Positions 43,407-55,099 of a stretch of 64,000 nucleotides of DNA are shown piece after piece. Position numbers and translations under genes: made by a program. The stretch is from Ornithodoros turicata (taxonomy: Eukaryota > Arthropoda > Arachnida > Ixodida > Argasidae), in NCBI RefSeq assembly GCF_037126465.1, contig NW_026999320.1, positions 992,001-1,056,000 on the forward strand. The letters are read 5' to 3'. The notes below the pieces were generated by a model. That model was not told the origin of the DNA and made no database searches. It saw only the letters and a list, made by a program, of their open reading frames with translations. Numbering within the stretch: the first letter of the stretch is position 1; every line of letters starts with the position of its first letter.

Positions 43407-44033
43407 TCGTGTGAGCGAAATGAACAGATCAAATCGCTGCTTTCGAAGGTGGCACCCAGTCGGAGTTGTAACCGATTGTTGCAGTCAGTAGCTTTTTCTT
43501 TCGCCTTTCGGAAAATTGTGGTTTGAAACATTGGAACTGCATGCTGAAGTGTTGTTGCAGACGGGAGCAAAACGCGCACGCATTCTCGGCAAGCAGCACA
43601 GAACACGAAACACACCAGGAAGTCTGTACTGGCCTAGCAAATGCTTTGGAGTCGAAGGAAGCAAAACTCACGTTCCCCGTGGGTTCAGTGAAGTCCAGAA
43701 GCATACTGGTTTCCTAACCGCGAACTGTTTATGACTTCCCCAATGTCAATCTGCGCAGCAGATAGGTCGGCAGAAGAAACCGGGCGGCTTGGCGGAAGAA
43801 AGCAAGCCAAATGTCGTGGAAAGTCGGAGCACAGGCAGACCACAAATGTGTCGGCGACACAGGGTTGGCGGGTCACAAGACGGAATGTCAATGAAACTAA
43901 AAATTCACTTTTTCGAAAAACCGCGAGGACTTTGGGATAACTATTTTGCATACATAATAAGTGCTGCCTTATGAACACATCGGGTGAGTACCGTTCCATT
44001 CTCTAACATTCGAAAATCGGCGTAGCTGAGCTT
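43407..44033. other. No supported gene
   Basis: Overlapping frames on both strands (43,429-43,999) with no recognisable domain. A GC-balanced patch of unknown origin. Confidence 0.35.
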
Positions 44034-44420
44034 TAACAACAAACATGAGGATGAGGAAATTATTAGTGTTGCAATATTAGTGAGCGCGACCCAGACGTGT
44101 TGTACTAAAACATGTAATTTGATTGTAATTGTATTGATTAAGATTGTCTTCTTTAAATAAATGTTCTGACCTTTGTTATGGATTTTATTTTTGTCTTCTT
44201 TTCGTGTCGACCCCCTATGTGTCCCATGGTCTCCAAGAGTCTCTCTGTTGTGCACAATTAATTACTTACATCTATCGGCACTTGTAATTGAAATTAAAAC
44301 CCAACTATTGCCATGATGGTACTCATGTACAGGAAACTATTTATAATTAATAATATAATTCAACTTGTAATTTTGTTTGTAATCATATTGATTAACAATA
44401 TCTTCTTTGATGAAATGTGG
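44034..44420 (+). repeat. Dispersed repeat, copy 2
   Basis: Collinear with 34258-34640 (shared blocks GAGGAAATTATTAGTGTTGC, GTCCCATGGTCT, TTGTGCACAATTAATTAC). It directly precedes transposase copy B. Confidence 0.7.
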
Positions 44421-44619
44421 TGTCCATTTCTCCTTTTGATATTGTAGTGTTCTACTATTATTTTTCATACATGTTGGAGGATATGTCGGTTTGGTTCTCT
44501 ATTGCTAGCTATTGATTGTATTGTGTTGATTCGCGAGTGAAGTCGGCCCAGGGGTCAATAAACGGGCCTAGCATTCTCATTCCCGACAATACGACCCCTA
44601 ATAGTAGTACTTCCGGAAC

Positions 44620-45505
44620 ACTACATCTCGAAGTGAATGTAGATGCTTTTCCACTGCACGGTAGTCCAAAACACGTGGTTTTGGCCAATTCTTGTTGTTG
44701 TCACAGAGTGCAAGCCCCTTAGACCATTTCCTGTCGCTATTTATTGCGGGAAGCCAAACCTAACTCTGTTAAATTTATTTCTGAACTCACTCCTTTCCGA
44801 TATGAAAAATCTGATGGATCAAGGGCTTACATACCTGGTTCGCTCCTATACCATTGACTTGCACTCTATTGTGTGTGACGCGTCAGCCCGTGCATTCCTT
44901 AAATGCATTAATGGTCACACTAGCTCTAACACGTGCGAGAAATGTGCTGTACGGAGACAGTACTACCCGTGAGGCAAAATTTTCGCAAATGCAACGTTGT
45001 ATATTCAATGCTGTTTTCACGTATGACAATCTACTGTTAACTTGTGTGCAACAAATCCACGTTATATTCACGTAAAACATTTAGCATGCTGAATTAACCA
45101 CGTAAAATCAGCGCGGAACCAATGTTCGCATTTTGCATTCTACATTGTTCAGCAATATTCAACGTTAATTCTGCATTCTACCAAGAATGTGTGTTGACTG
45201 GGCAGAGGGAAGAAATATTGTGTACGAGAATTGTAATGCGGAGAAGCGAGATGGAGAGAGCTTTCACCTTCAGAAGGATTCAGGTCATCATAATGAAACG
45301 TCACCGCTCTTGAAATTGGGAATCGACTTCGCCAGTCAAGTACCGCTTGACAGCATGCACCTCGTTTATTTGGGGTAGTAAAAAATTGTCACAGATTCCT
45401 GGCTTTAAACTGCGTCAACAAAAACTAAATTACCACAGCCTACTAGGCAAAAGCTTCCCACGGTGTTGCTTGAATTAAGGCCATGGATTCCTCGAGAATT
45501 TAACA
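44620..45505 (+). pseudogene. Tnp2-like transposase, copy B (degraded)
   Basis: Same blocks as copy A in order: LEVNVDAFPLHGSPKHVVLA (cf. NIDGLPL...), LHSIVCDASARAFLKC (cf. ATICDAPARS), CEKC, then after an interruption GRNIVYENCN, PLDSMHLVYLG and PREFNRKSHS (cf. PREFARKPRS). Frameshifts near 44,700 and around the insertion, and a TAG at 45376-45378, make it nonfunctional. A CCCA-type MITE (44966-45202) splits it after the CEKC knuckle, and the CCAATTGG array begins where the homology to copy A stops. Confidence 0.72.
44966..45202. mobile_element. CCCAGTCAACAC-family MITE inside transposase B
   Basis: The right end GTGTTGACTGGG (45191-45202) is identical to that of the 41,366 element, with the same inner sequence (CAATATTCAACGTTAATTCTG). 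The left end is degenerate (CCCGTGAGGC...CGCAAATGCAACGTTG against CATTGCAAATTCAACGCTG). Flanks TA and CA no longer match exactly. Confidence 0.6.
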
Positions 45506-45515
45506 GGAAGTCTCA

Positions 45516-45880
45516 CTCTGTAAAAAAAATGGAATGGGTCCAATTGGAAATTTGAATTGGTACCAATGTGACTCAATTGGACCAACAGGAAAGCCAACTG
45601 GATTTTTTAATTCTAATTGGCTGTCCAGATGCAATTTTAAAACCAATTGGGAAGTCCAACTGGCTCCTTGGACTCCAGTTGAGCAGCCAATTGGTAAGTC
45701 AATGTCCAATTGGAAGCTGGAATTGAACTCAACTGGACCAATGAAAAAAAAAAGGGGAGCAACTGGGAACTGCTGTTCCAACTGGGTGTCCCAATTGGAA
45801 ACTGATGAACCAAATGCCAACTCGAGCTGGATTCTTGGACTCCAGTTGTACATTCACACTGTAAGTCAATGTTCAACAGG
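45516..45880. repeat. CCAATTGG palindromic-word array
   Basis: CCAATTGG, CCAACTGG and CCAGTTG words recur every 10-25 bp for about 350 bp, e.g. CCAATTGG at 45791-45798. It begins with CACTCTGTAAAAAAAATGG, similar to CACTGTAAAAAAA near 39,207. Duplications not resolved. Confidence 0.6.
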
Positions 45881-45899
45881 ATGAGCAATTGGACGGTGG

Positions 45900-46717
45900 A
45901 GTCTCATGGATGGTTCATGCTATTCGATATCTGAAATGCCTATACTCGTACTTAAGAAGGAAAATAAATTTAGTCCGTCATTTACATACTCCGTTGGAGA
46001 TGAGGTGACACAATAGTGGGCCAGAAGAGATACTGCATCGCCGCTACGGGGGAGGGCTCGTGTAGTGCGATGCGGCCATTCTTAACAGCCAATATGGAAG
46101 CAGAATGAGCGTGAGTGATGTCCCTGTGCACAGAGGCAACAGATAAGACAGACATCAGATCAGATCAGACATCAGATAGGATGGCTGGCCATCCCATCTG
46201 TGGCGCAGTATCTGTGGCGCAGTTGAGAGCTGATGGACTAATATATTTTCTTTCTTAAAGGGACTGCAAAGTGAAAAATAACCCCCATATTTTTGCCCAC
46301 TATCGTGCACAACATCATAGTTTGATAACACACAGAAAACATTACTTCTCAATTCGGCATATTTTTTACGTATAAATATTTTGAAGATTGCCGGAACATG
46401 GACGGTGCTGCCAACGAACGGCGAAAAAGAGCAACTTGGGTTTCGGGTCCAGGGGTCCCAGAGATTGATCAACACTTACCACGTGAGAGTTAATTTTGTA
46501 GAGAACAAACTTGACGCGCAGTATCTTACAGCTAAACGCCATTTTAAAAATGACGCTCGCTTCCACAGTTTCTACATTAATAAAGCGTTGATAAAGCATC
46601 CAGCTAGTCCGCCGCTCCCGCCGCTACGAGCTACGATCCGCGACGCCATATGCGAGGCGTTTATTGTGGTTTATTGTCTACGTCATGGGTGGTCATGCTG
46701 GTCGCGCGAAGGAGAAA
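45900..46717. other. No supported gene
   Basis: Contains AAAGGGACTGCAAAGTGAAA (46,257), a phrase like a MITE terminus without a visible partner. No coding frame before the THAP exon. Confidence 0.35.
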
Positions 46718-49488
46718 ATGGAAGTGAATGATATGTCTGTGGCTGCTGTGTCATGTATTCGAGAGACTGCCTGGTGTAGTTTTGGTGTTCGGGGATGCAA
46801 AAATCATATTCGTTCATCTCCGACGACGGGCGTTTCCTACCACAAGATTCCACAGGAGAGTTCGCGAAAACGAATGTGGTTCCAAGCACTCCCCAGTAAA
46901 CCATATATGTCTCAGAAACGTCCACACGATATCCCACTTGAGATTTTGGGATATCCCAGGGATTAGGCTGAATAGCCCGTTGATGTCTCTGGGACAGACA
47001 GAGGACCCGTACTTCTTCCACATTTGCTGATCCAGGGAAGGTTCCAGGAATGTCTCTCAGGGATATTTGGACATATAGAGGACATATACAGGACGTATTA
47101 TTATTATTGTATTTTGTAGCTTTTTTTTGCAATTTTTGCTTATTCTACGGAAAATACTACTCTGCAACAGAGAACATCGTATCAACGAACTCTTGTTTAT
47201 TGAACACAAACCAAGTACAGTGATGTTACATGCACTGTAAGAAACGCTCTTTCTAATAGTACAAAATATGATATTACAACATAAATAGGCTAATTATTAA
47301 CAATATAGGGTGACACGGATAAGACGTATAATAAGCCAATGGTCATAATAATAATAATCACGTGATAGCTACGCCACTTCGCAACCGTCATCCCTGAAAG
47401 ATAACCAATAACATAGTTAATTGCATCTATTGGGATAGCAGCTCAAACACTGCCATAAACAGGCGTAAAGAACAGACACTCTGCAAAAAGTGGGAACAAA
47501 TTCAAGACAGTGACTTACCGCAGTTTCTCTTGCAGTATAGATGGTTACATGCGGAAGCGGCCTAATCACTGGCAGACCCAAGCGACGTCTTCCGGTTTAT
47601 GCCTGGCTCTTCAGTGTTGTAGAGACACCAGTAACTTTACACATGTGTGAGGCTATCCATGGTTGTGTGTGGATACTGTAAAACAGTCATGTTTTATTAA
47701 TCTAGGGTCACATCGCGTCCATGTGACATTTAAGAAAGATAAGCGGTCATGCAAAAAACAAGGAACTTTGAAAAACAGTGCAGTCAAACGTGAAAACATA
47801 ACTGCTATCCTTTATATGAAAGACAACTCTAGCTGAGCCAAGCTTATCTACTAGCAGGCTGCGCATAGTTAATAGAATTTGCTTCACCATTGCTTTCATC
47901 ATCCCCAATCAAATCCTGAATCAAAGAGATGTGAAGAATTGGACTTGCACTTTGTACCTGTACACACACAATCTCACACGGTTCCGCCGTTCGCATGAGT
48001 TCGTCAGTGATACGCACCAGACTCCGCAGGTAAAGCAAACTACAGCTGTTTACTCAGATACAAAGCTGCCATTACTCCACACCTCTACCACATGTGATTG
48101 TTGAAAAAACAACAACGCACAAATCTTAAGTGAGGCAAAAGGAAGAACGAACTCACCTTAACTGCAAAGCCGGAGAACAAAGGAACACTAGCTCTCACAC
48201 ACCACGGCAATCGTTGTTATGCACAACGTAGTTGTTCGACGTACTGGCCAGTACTGCCTCGATGCTCCCGAGATTCCAGTACAAAATACGCATGATGCTG
48301 AGGTTCCAAAGACCCTTCCGTGTGACATGTCATATCCTACCGAACCGCTACGACGAAGCGCCTCGCCTGTTTGAAACGGCGGTTGGAGAATGTCGATGGC
48401 GATGAGGCAGACGTCGTTACGCTTCGGCTCGCGCTTGTTGGGAACTTCATTCTTGTTATATCACTCAACATACGTGACCGATCATTATAATTCCCGTGGA
48501 AAAGGTAAAATATGTTTTTTTCTCTCTCTTTTTTGTTTATTGACTATGGTGCGATACGTGATGAGTCGTTACAAATATGATTACAAAAGGTATAGATATG
48601 GGGGTATAAAATCAATATTATTATTATGAGGAAAGAGTGAGATAAGTACCACATCAAACAGGCCTTCCTCTACATGCGAACGGCACGTGAACAAATTGGG
48701 TGCGCAGTATGTTGAGTAAAGACGCAACGACTTTTCCGTTCGTGATAAAAGTTGATAATATGTTGAAGGTACAATGTAGAACCCACGCAAATATTTGCTG
48801 CGCAAATCTTTAGTTGAGTGGCTCTTGGAAAATCAACGTTGTTCTTTATGTTCACAATCCACCATTGACCAGGTACAGCTGAAATAGCGTTGATTCAGCA
48901 CTATCTATCTGTACATACAACATTGCTCAACATTAGTCAACATTAGACAACGTGCATTCTACGTTACACGTGCATTACATTACTAGTCGGTGTTGAATAG
49001 CAGCTTATTCTGTGAGAGCTTTTTTGTTTGTTCTGTTGTACATGTCTGAAGTGAGACGTGATTTATTTAAGGATAGTTTAAGGACAACCTTTTTATGCAA
49101 AAAATGAAATTGCCACGTCTGAGAATGCTGGAAATGGCTGTTATCGACACAATAAATCCTTGTAAGGTAAAGAAATGTAATTGTTGTGATATTCGTGGTA
49201 TATCCACAGAATATTCACTGGGGGATATTTGTGACGTCTCATTGTGGATATACAGCGGACGTTGTGAGGATACGCGTGACATCTGTGACGTGTGAGACCA
49301 ATTTGGGAGGTCTGTGGGATATTGATGGTTTGCTGGGTCTGCTATTAGATACAGAGGTCGTGTCGTGTGTGCTGAGCTCATTTTGCTGCCGATGACTACG
49401 AAGATGACGTAGAAAGCGAATTGCAAAGACGTCGGGAAGCAAGCTGCCATTCAGTAACCACTGATTTTGCTTCATCGAGGTGACGAGT
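46718..49488 (+). pseudogene. THAP-domain exon split by a transposon
   Basis: The left part (46718-46891) encodes WCSFGVRGCKNHIR, GVSYHKIP and SSRKRMWFQAL, the N-terminal half of a THAP zinc finger (first Cys pair, then the HKxP and W positions). The right part (from 49340) encodes RVVCAE, a 2-base insertion, then HF-like sequence and DDYEDDVESELQRRREAS, the second half with the final C-x2-H. A 2,446-bp element lies between, inserted after ...QAL. The first Cys pair is spaced by six residues, wider than the usual two to four. THAP domains are DNA-binding modules in P-element-like transposases and host regulators; which one this was cannot be decided. Confidence 0.68.
46892..49337. mobile_element. 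CCCAGTAAACCA-terminus element, 2.4 kb, in THAP exon
   Basis: Ends CCCAGTAAACCA (46892) and TGGTTTGCTGGG (ending 49337) with the 2-bp duplication TC (46890-46891, 49338-49339). The borders are confirmed by the THAP domain continuing on the far side. Subterminal words include GGGATATCCC (46948-46957) and GGGATATTTG/GTGACGTC near the right end. The interior has an unrecognised minus-strand frame (47844-48038) and AAATCAACGTTG words at 48,835-48,960 from another family. No transposase. Confidence 0.82.
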
Positions 49489-49489
49489 T

Positions 49490-51866
49490 CAACACAACCT
49501 CTTAGGTATGTGCAGGTGTCACGCATGTATAAATTATAATATAGCAATTCCATTTAACTTATGTTATCCTACTTGTACCGTACTGAGCATTGTCAACATC
49601 AACAAATTTGAATTTAGGGGCCTTTCAGTGTTGAAGTGGCGCCAGACTGCTTCGTGTGTGTGTGATCCAGGCACTCAAGTTGACCTGACAGAAATAGCTA
49701 AAAGCAGGTACGCAAAGTCCACCGATAGAATCACTAGATCTGTTACGTGTTGCAGACTACACTAGACACTACTTCCTCTTGAGGTACGGTTATGACTAGG
49801 GAACGTTAATTAATTTTCTAGAGATGCATCCTCTACATTTGAATGCCCACTGAAACAGCGAAAGTTCATTGTATTCGAAGGCCCCGTACTGGAATTGTTC
49901 AAAGCGTGTCACAGCTGCAGTGAGCCACACAGGGCTACATCATATTGGTCCTAAATTTGCAGAGTTCTCCTATCTCGGACACAACGGTCATTTATCTTTA
50001 TTGCTCTCTCAATCCTACCTTCTCCTAGATTAAGGTGGTCCTGCGTTGCATAGGCACTGGTTATGCTTTTTCTACTTATGTTTTCAGTGTCTTGTTCTGT
50101 TGAATAAATCTTCAATTGAGTGTTTGTAGCCATCACGCTGTCTACTGTGTTCACCCCTCATCTATATAGATGTGCTATAACGGTATAGCACATCAACATG
50201 CCGACAACTTACCCACAACAACCAAACAATCTTGACTTGTCCTACTTTTGGACGGAAAACACACGATGTGGTAGCATCCACATATATAAAATTTTAGTCG
50301 ACGGAGATTTTCTGTTTTTGTACAGCCTTCATTGTACATTTCTTTTGTCTTGCTTAGCACGCGTGAAGAAAAGTTCTCATCTTCATGAAGATAACAGGTT
50401 GGATCTATCTGCAGCATTATTGTTCGTGTAATTTTCTCATCAACAAGAGAATACAAAAGTGCACACATGGTGAAACATAACTTGCTTGTTAAATTCAAAA
50501 GGGAAAGACAAAACTGTTTATACTTCTGTTTATTTTGTTGCAGGTTTTACCACTCTTCAAGTACGTCAAAACATCAGAGGGCAAGAAATCCTACTCTGTT
50601 TCCTAAATTTGTGGACAATAAATAGGAAATATATAGTTTGAGGTGTGACAAAATGTTGCTTCTGCTCTTACATTATATTTCAATTAAATGTTACGATGCA
50701 TTTGTCGTGTACACTGAAGCCAGTTGCAGTTTACGGAGCTGTCAAAAGTACATTACAAAAGTACATCTCAATTACAGTAACAGAGAACTTATGCACTAAA
50801 TTATTTCACCATTTTCTACTATTATGCACACCAATGCTGTATGGTTGACTTTGTACCCAGATCCGAAGGGTTGATAATATTTGAAGTCAGAACACAAGTC
50901 CTTCTTTACAAATGTTAGTTGGTGACGTGATAATGAATCAGTTACAAGTACTCCTTTTAGTAAAACAGAGTTAATCAAGTGTTAAATCTCAATTTTGGTT
51001 CAAATATTAATTGGCATTTGGAAACGTGGTCAATAAGAAGTATATTAAAAGGCTATGAACACAGTTCAGCTGAATGACACTGATGAGAATTATCCTATTT
51101 ACTGCTCATATATACAAGACATTAGTATAACCTACAAATACAGACTACTTAACCCTCAGGATCACTTAGCCCCCAGGTTACTTAACCCTCCAGGAACAAA
51201 CTAATAATTATGCTGTGACAGCAAAGAAAAAGCAACGAGAAAAACTTGCAGCAAACAAGAAATGAAAATTTGCTGACATCAACATTTCTACAAGTCTGCA
51301 GACTGATGGGAAAGCATCCCAAATAGCATGCGACGCAGATCGAGATCCAGTGGAGTACTTTCTATTGTATTTTCTCGGAGCACCCCATATCCTTCTTGTG
51401 AATGGCCGACAGGAATTTGCTGCAGAGATAAGGGTTTTCCGTCCAGTTTGCGTTCAAGTAGTGCGTAAAGACAACACGGCGCTGCCGGGTTTGTCGCAAT
51501 ACTCTTCAGTTTCTCGGATGCATGTAAAAGACACTTGCAGACAGTGCAGTGATTCGGTGGTTTTTATCTTACTTCAGAATGCAAAATACACCGCAGGTAC
51601 CCAAGATGAAATAATATTTCTACATATCTAGTATAAGTAAAATTGATCATGTGGACGGCACTTATCACCAGCATTGCCCATATATACGTCATATAACACA
51701 GCAGATGTGGAATACTGACCATGCAACAAACACTAAACAAGTATAGTAAGGCAGATGCCATTTCTCCCAGCAAGAAAAGTGACTAAGTACGCATGCAACA
51801 TCTTAAGGTATCTTAAATAATGCAAAGTTACATGCTGCAAACTGCAGACAAGCATGGTTGAGATGC
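49490..51866. other. No supported gene
   Basis: AT-rich; short frames without motifs. AATAAA occurs near 50,103. No TIR pair recognised. Confidence 0.4.
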
Positions 51867-52208
51867 CTATAAGTTAAAAGAACTTGGTGCTGCTGCAACA
51901 TATGATTCATTCAGTTTCACAAAGATGTCAACTGTGCGAATCTCAGATACTGGTAAAACTACCATATCTGGTTCCTCAGGTGTAACCCTCTGCAGGTGCT
52001 GCATGGTTACTAGTGTCTGCCTGATGGGTGTACACTTGAGCCTCTTTATTACAACGTAGACTTTTGAATCTCGCATAAAGCAGACATTCTAATCTTACAA
52101 AGCAGCTGTCATGTAACTGTACAACTGAGCTGTTTGTTCTCGTATTTTGTACATAACTGCTATTAGTCAAGAGGGACCCATTGAAACACATTCTTGCATA
52201 CTGCGTAG

Positions 52209-53179
52209 CAGGGTTGCGGAATGGGATCACCCATTCTATTCCAATTCCATTCCGAGGAATGAAGACTTGTGATAATTCCATTCCTCTCAATTCTTCAGAA
52301 TGAAAAGGTATTGTCACGGATGAAGGCAGATAAGCGAGACGGCGAATAATCGGCGAACGGTTTATTCAGCTATTTGGCTGCCTAACACACAAGAGCTGTA
52401 GCTCTGAAAAACAACGAAGGTAAAGAATGCTCCGACTGGGAGCTCACAAGCTTTTATACCCAGCGGTGAACATTGTAGAAAGCGCGCGTCGATGAAGAAG
52501 AGAAAGTAGAGAAGCTTCTCCAAGGTCGTCGATCCGTCCATGAGATTGATGCGAGCGAAGGAACAGATGCTTCTGGAAACATCGCTCGCTTATCAGCACG
52601 GCGTGTCGTGGATCTCAGCCCGTCGCTCGACGCCTGGCCGTCCGTTGTTACTGTTCCGTATGGCCGCTTCAAACATGATACGTGGCGCTGTGGTCAATTC
52701 CCACTCCTGGAATGGCTTGGCAACCGCATTCCGTTCCTTTAATTCCGCCAATAAAAGAATTAGGACCTGTAACCGTACTAGCTAGCCCAGCAGTGCTATA
52801 GAGGAGATTGACATTACCCAGCACGGAAAACGCACAAACAGGTATTTTGCCCTCCTCCTCCTCCTCCTGTTCATTGGCATCATCATTACAGGAGTTTTCC
52901 ACTAAAGTAACTGGTGCAAGTGATGTGGGATTGCGGGCCTCACACTAGTAAAGCCAAAATCCCCATTTTATTTTTTCTTAAGACCAAACCAAACCATCGC
53001 CCTTGACCATGTGGCACCCAGACCGTTACATTCCAATTCCATTCCGCCTGCGACAAAAATGCATAATTCCATTCCCAGGACAGTTTCCGCCATTCCATTC
53101 CAATTCCATTCCGGGCTCTGATAAATCTGGAATGATTCCAGAATCATTCCAACCCCGGCGTGGCAACTCCGCAACCCTG
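52209..53179. mobile_element. hAT-type element (TSD CTGCGTAG) in transposase C
   Basis: Ends CAGGGTTGCGGA and TCCGCAACCCTG, flanked by the 8-bp repeat CTGCGTAG (52201-52208, 53180-53187). Transposase C reads on across it, confirming both borders. Subterminal GGAATTGGAATGG words and GGAATGATTCC palindromes tile both ends. It contains an LTR-like insert. No transposase of its own. Confidence 0.9.
52312..52696 (-). repeat. Solo-LTR-like insert
   Basis: On the minus strand it starts TGACCACAG and ends CCGTGACA, with TATAAAAG (plus 52451-52458) and downstream AATAAA (plus 52361-52366) in the order expected for an LTR promoter and polyadenylation signal. No internal region, and no matching target duplication, so the right border is approximate. 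Not related to the 129-bp LTRs at 22.8/27.9 kb. Confidence 0.55.
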
Positions 53180-55099
53180 CTGCGTAGAATAAGACAGCAG
53201 CTCGCGGTCACCCCTCACCGTACAGTCTGGTGGCACATAGGGACAACCAATACCAAAGAATCGAACACCATCGCTAGAGCAGGTGATCTTCTTACACAGT
53301 GGTTTCTCCAATGATTTGCAATACTCGGCTACCCTACGGTCCGCAGTATGTCCACTCAACTCTTCCGCAGTATCTTGCGTCTTCAGTAATCTCCACACCT
53401 GATGAAAAATCCCTTTAGCAGCCTTGACAGCCTCCTTCAGCGTGCCATTACCTGACTCAAACGGAAAAGCAGAGTGGGCCCAGAGTGGAGCCCAATTACA
53501 TACACTCTCCACCATGTGTGTGAGTTGATGCATGTTGTAAGTCATAACCAGAAAATCTGAGACGAGGTAGGGACGATAACAGACAAACACAAACACCAGA
53601 GACATACATTTTTACCCATATAGAGTTTTTGCACGGACATGAAATTCCACAAGAAGGATTTCCGCAACGTCAAGTTCAGAAAGTCTTATTCTCTCCTGTA
53701 GCATGATATGAAGCGCTTCCACTAAGCAGGCCCAGTGATGGCAGCACTCTTTTTTAAGAATTTCATGAAGCACTGGGATGCTGTAAAACAGCACCCAGTT
53801 TTCCAGCTCCTTTGCCTTCCACAACCTGTGTTGTTTAATCGGTCTTAGCATTCACCTGACATTTTTCGGAGGTTGTATTGCTATCAAACCTTGGTCAACT
53901 CTCTCTTGTTCACCACGTATTGCATATGGGTAGTCGGACGAATCAAACCATGCATCTAAAAACTGCCTTGCAGCCCCCAGCAGAATGCAATGCATATAGT
54001 CAAGCACAAAACCCTGGACCCGGAAAATGCTGAAGGTGAGGCGAATGCTGACCAAGGGTGAGGCTGTTTTGACGCCGTGGACGCTTTTTCCTACCTGCAC
54101 TTCAGATTCCATATCTTCCAGCGTATGTTCCTCTGTGCGTGCAGTAGACTCAGTGACCTGGACTGGATATTTCATTCAGCCCCCAACTCAGTACCCCTTT
54201 TCAAACACCAATTACACCCGAAGTAGCCATTAAATTGTGTTATGCCCTGTATGGGAGCCCGGGCAACTATGTCTACTGCACAGCACACACAGTATGTTCT
54301 GAAATTTCGATGTTGCCCCTTGTACTCAACCCTGAACCCGTCATTACTCAGCCTATTTATTTCTGTTACCAAAGCACTTTGAAACAAGGTCATGTCTGAC
54401 TTCTCTTTCCCGAACCAAACGGCAGCCAATACTAGTCTGGTCATCCTTTCATGAATCGGCAATTCATTTACAGTTAGTTGGATGGGCCAGATAGCGGTGT
54501 TGCTTGATTTGAATAGTGGTGTGCCATCAGCATTCAGCGAAAAGCTAATCCTGTACGCAGACTCCTTCGTGGCATCAACGAAACTGTGGTACAGGCGCCC
54601 ATCTCCCATGTCAGACAACATTGTTATTTCAGACAGTGGCTGTGTGAGGTCAAGGAGTTCAGATTTTCGGAATATCTTTTGCAATTGTGATTCATTAGTC
54701 ATTAGCACAGGAAATGGTTCATCTGCAAGAGCTGACATGGTGGTTGACTTGTTGCAAGTCGGGCATTGGAAAGATGATGTCTCAGGTTGACCAATTTTTA
54801 TAAAACACCCTCGGCAAAAAAAAAAAAAAAGGAAGGTCATGGATGTCCAAGTCTGTTCCAGGAGCTTTGCGATTCAGTAGCATGATTGTGGTAGCATAGG
54901 ACAACCAAAGATCAGATTGATCATGTCCATCAAGTTTGCGAGTCCAGCCAGTGTCAGTTTATTTTTCAAGGCATACTCGAAACTCATGAGAAGAGTAGCC
55001 CCTTTTGCAGACAGCAACTTTTTGAGAGATAGTTTCTTGAAAAATGTCAGAAAAGGAAGACCTGCCGCCCGATGTCGATTCCCTGCCACTTTAATGTGG

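Larger units (their letters stand above)
51867..55089 (-). pseudogene. Tnp2-like transposase, copy C (interrupted by hAT)
   Basis: Minus-strand pieces in order: N-terminal helix region (54874-55089, SFEYALKNKLTLAGLANLMD); 54172-54840 with C-x-x-C pairs (CRGCF, CPTC), SLNADGTPLFKSSN and GYFGCNWC; 53852-54175 with LDYMHCILLGAAR; 53612-53851 with WVLFYSIPVLHEIL; 53180-53605 with TYNMHQLTHM and SAFPFES; 51976-52208 continuing after YSTQ into YARMCFNGSLL; and a C-terminal piece (EEPDMVVLPVSEIRTVDIF). The joints need frameshifts or small introns; one candidate intron lies at about 53,553-53,612. A hAT element (52209-53179) splits the exon in codons TQ/Y. The blocks match copies A and B but diverge enough to be a separate lineage. 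Nonfunctional as it stands. Confidence 0.75.

Noticed and set aside
45534..45884. 116-codon frame in the CCAATTGG array
   Set aside because: By-product of the repeated word; the opposite strand is equally open.
46683..47132. 149-codon minus-strand frame across the THAP region
   Set aside because: It runs from the THAP exon into the inserted element and is antisense to the recognisable THAP codons.
53144..53605. Intact standalone gene with an ATG at 53605
   Set aside because: The peptide start (FVFVCYRPYLVSD) is probably intronic; the conserved part begins at TYNMHQL and belongs to transposase copy C.
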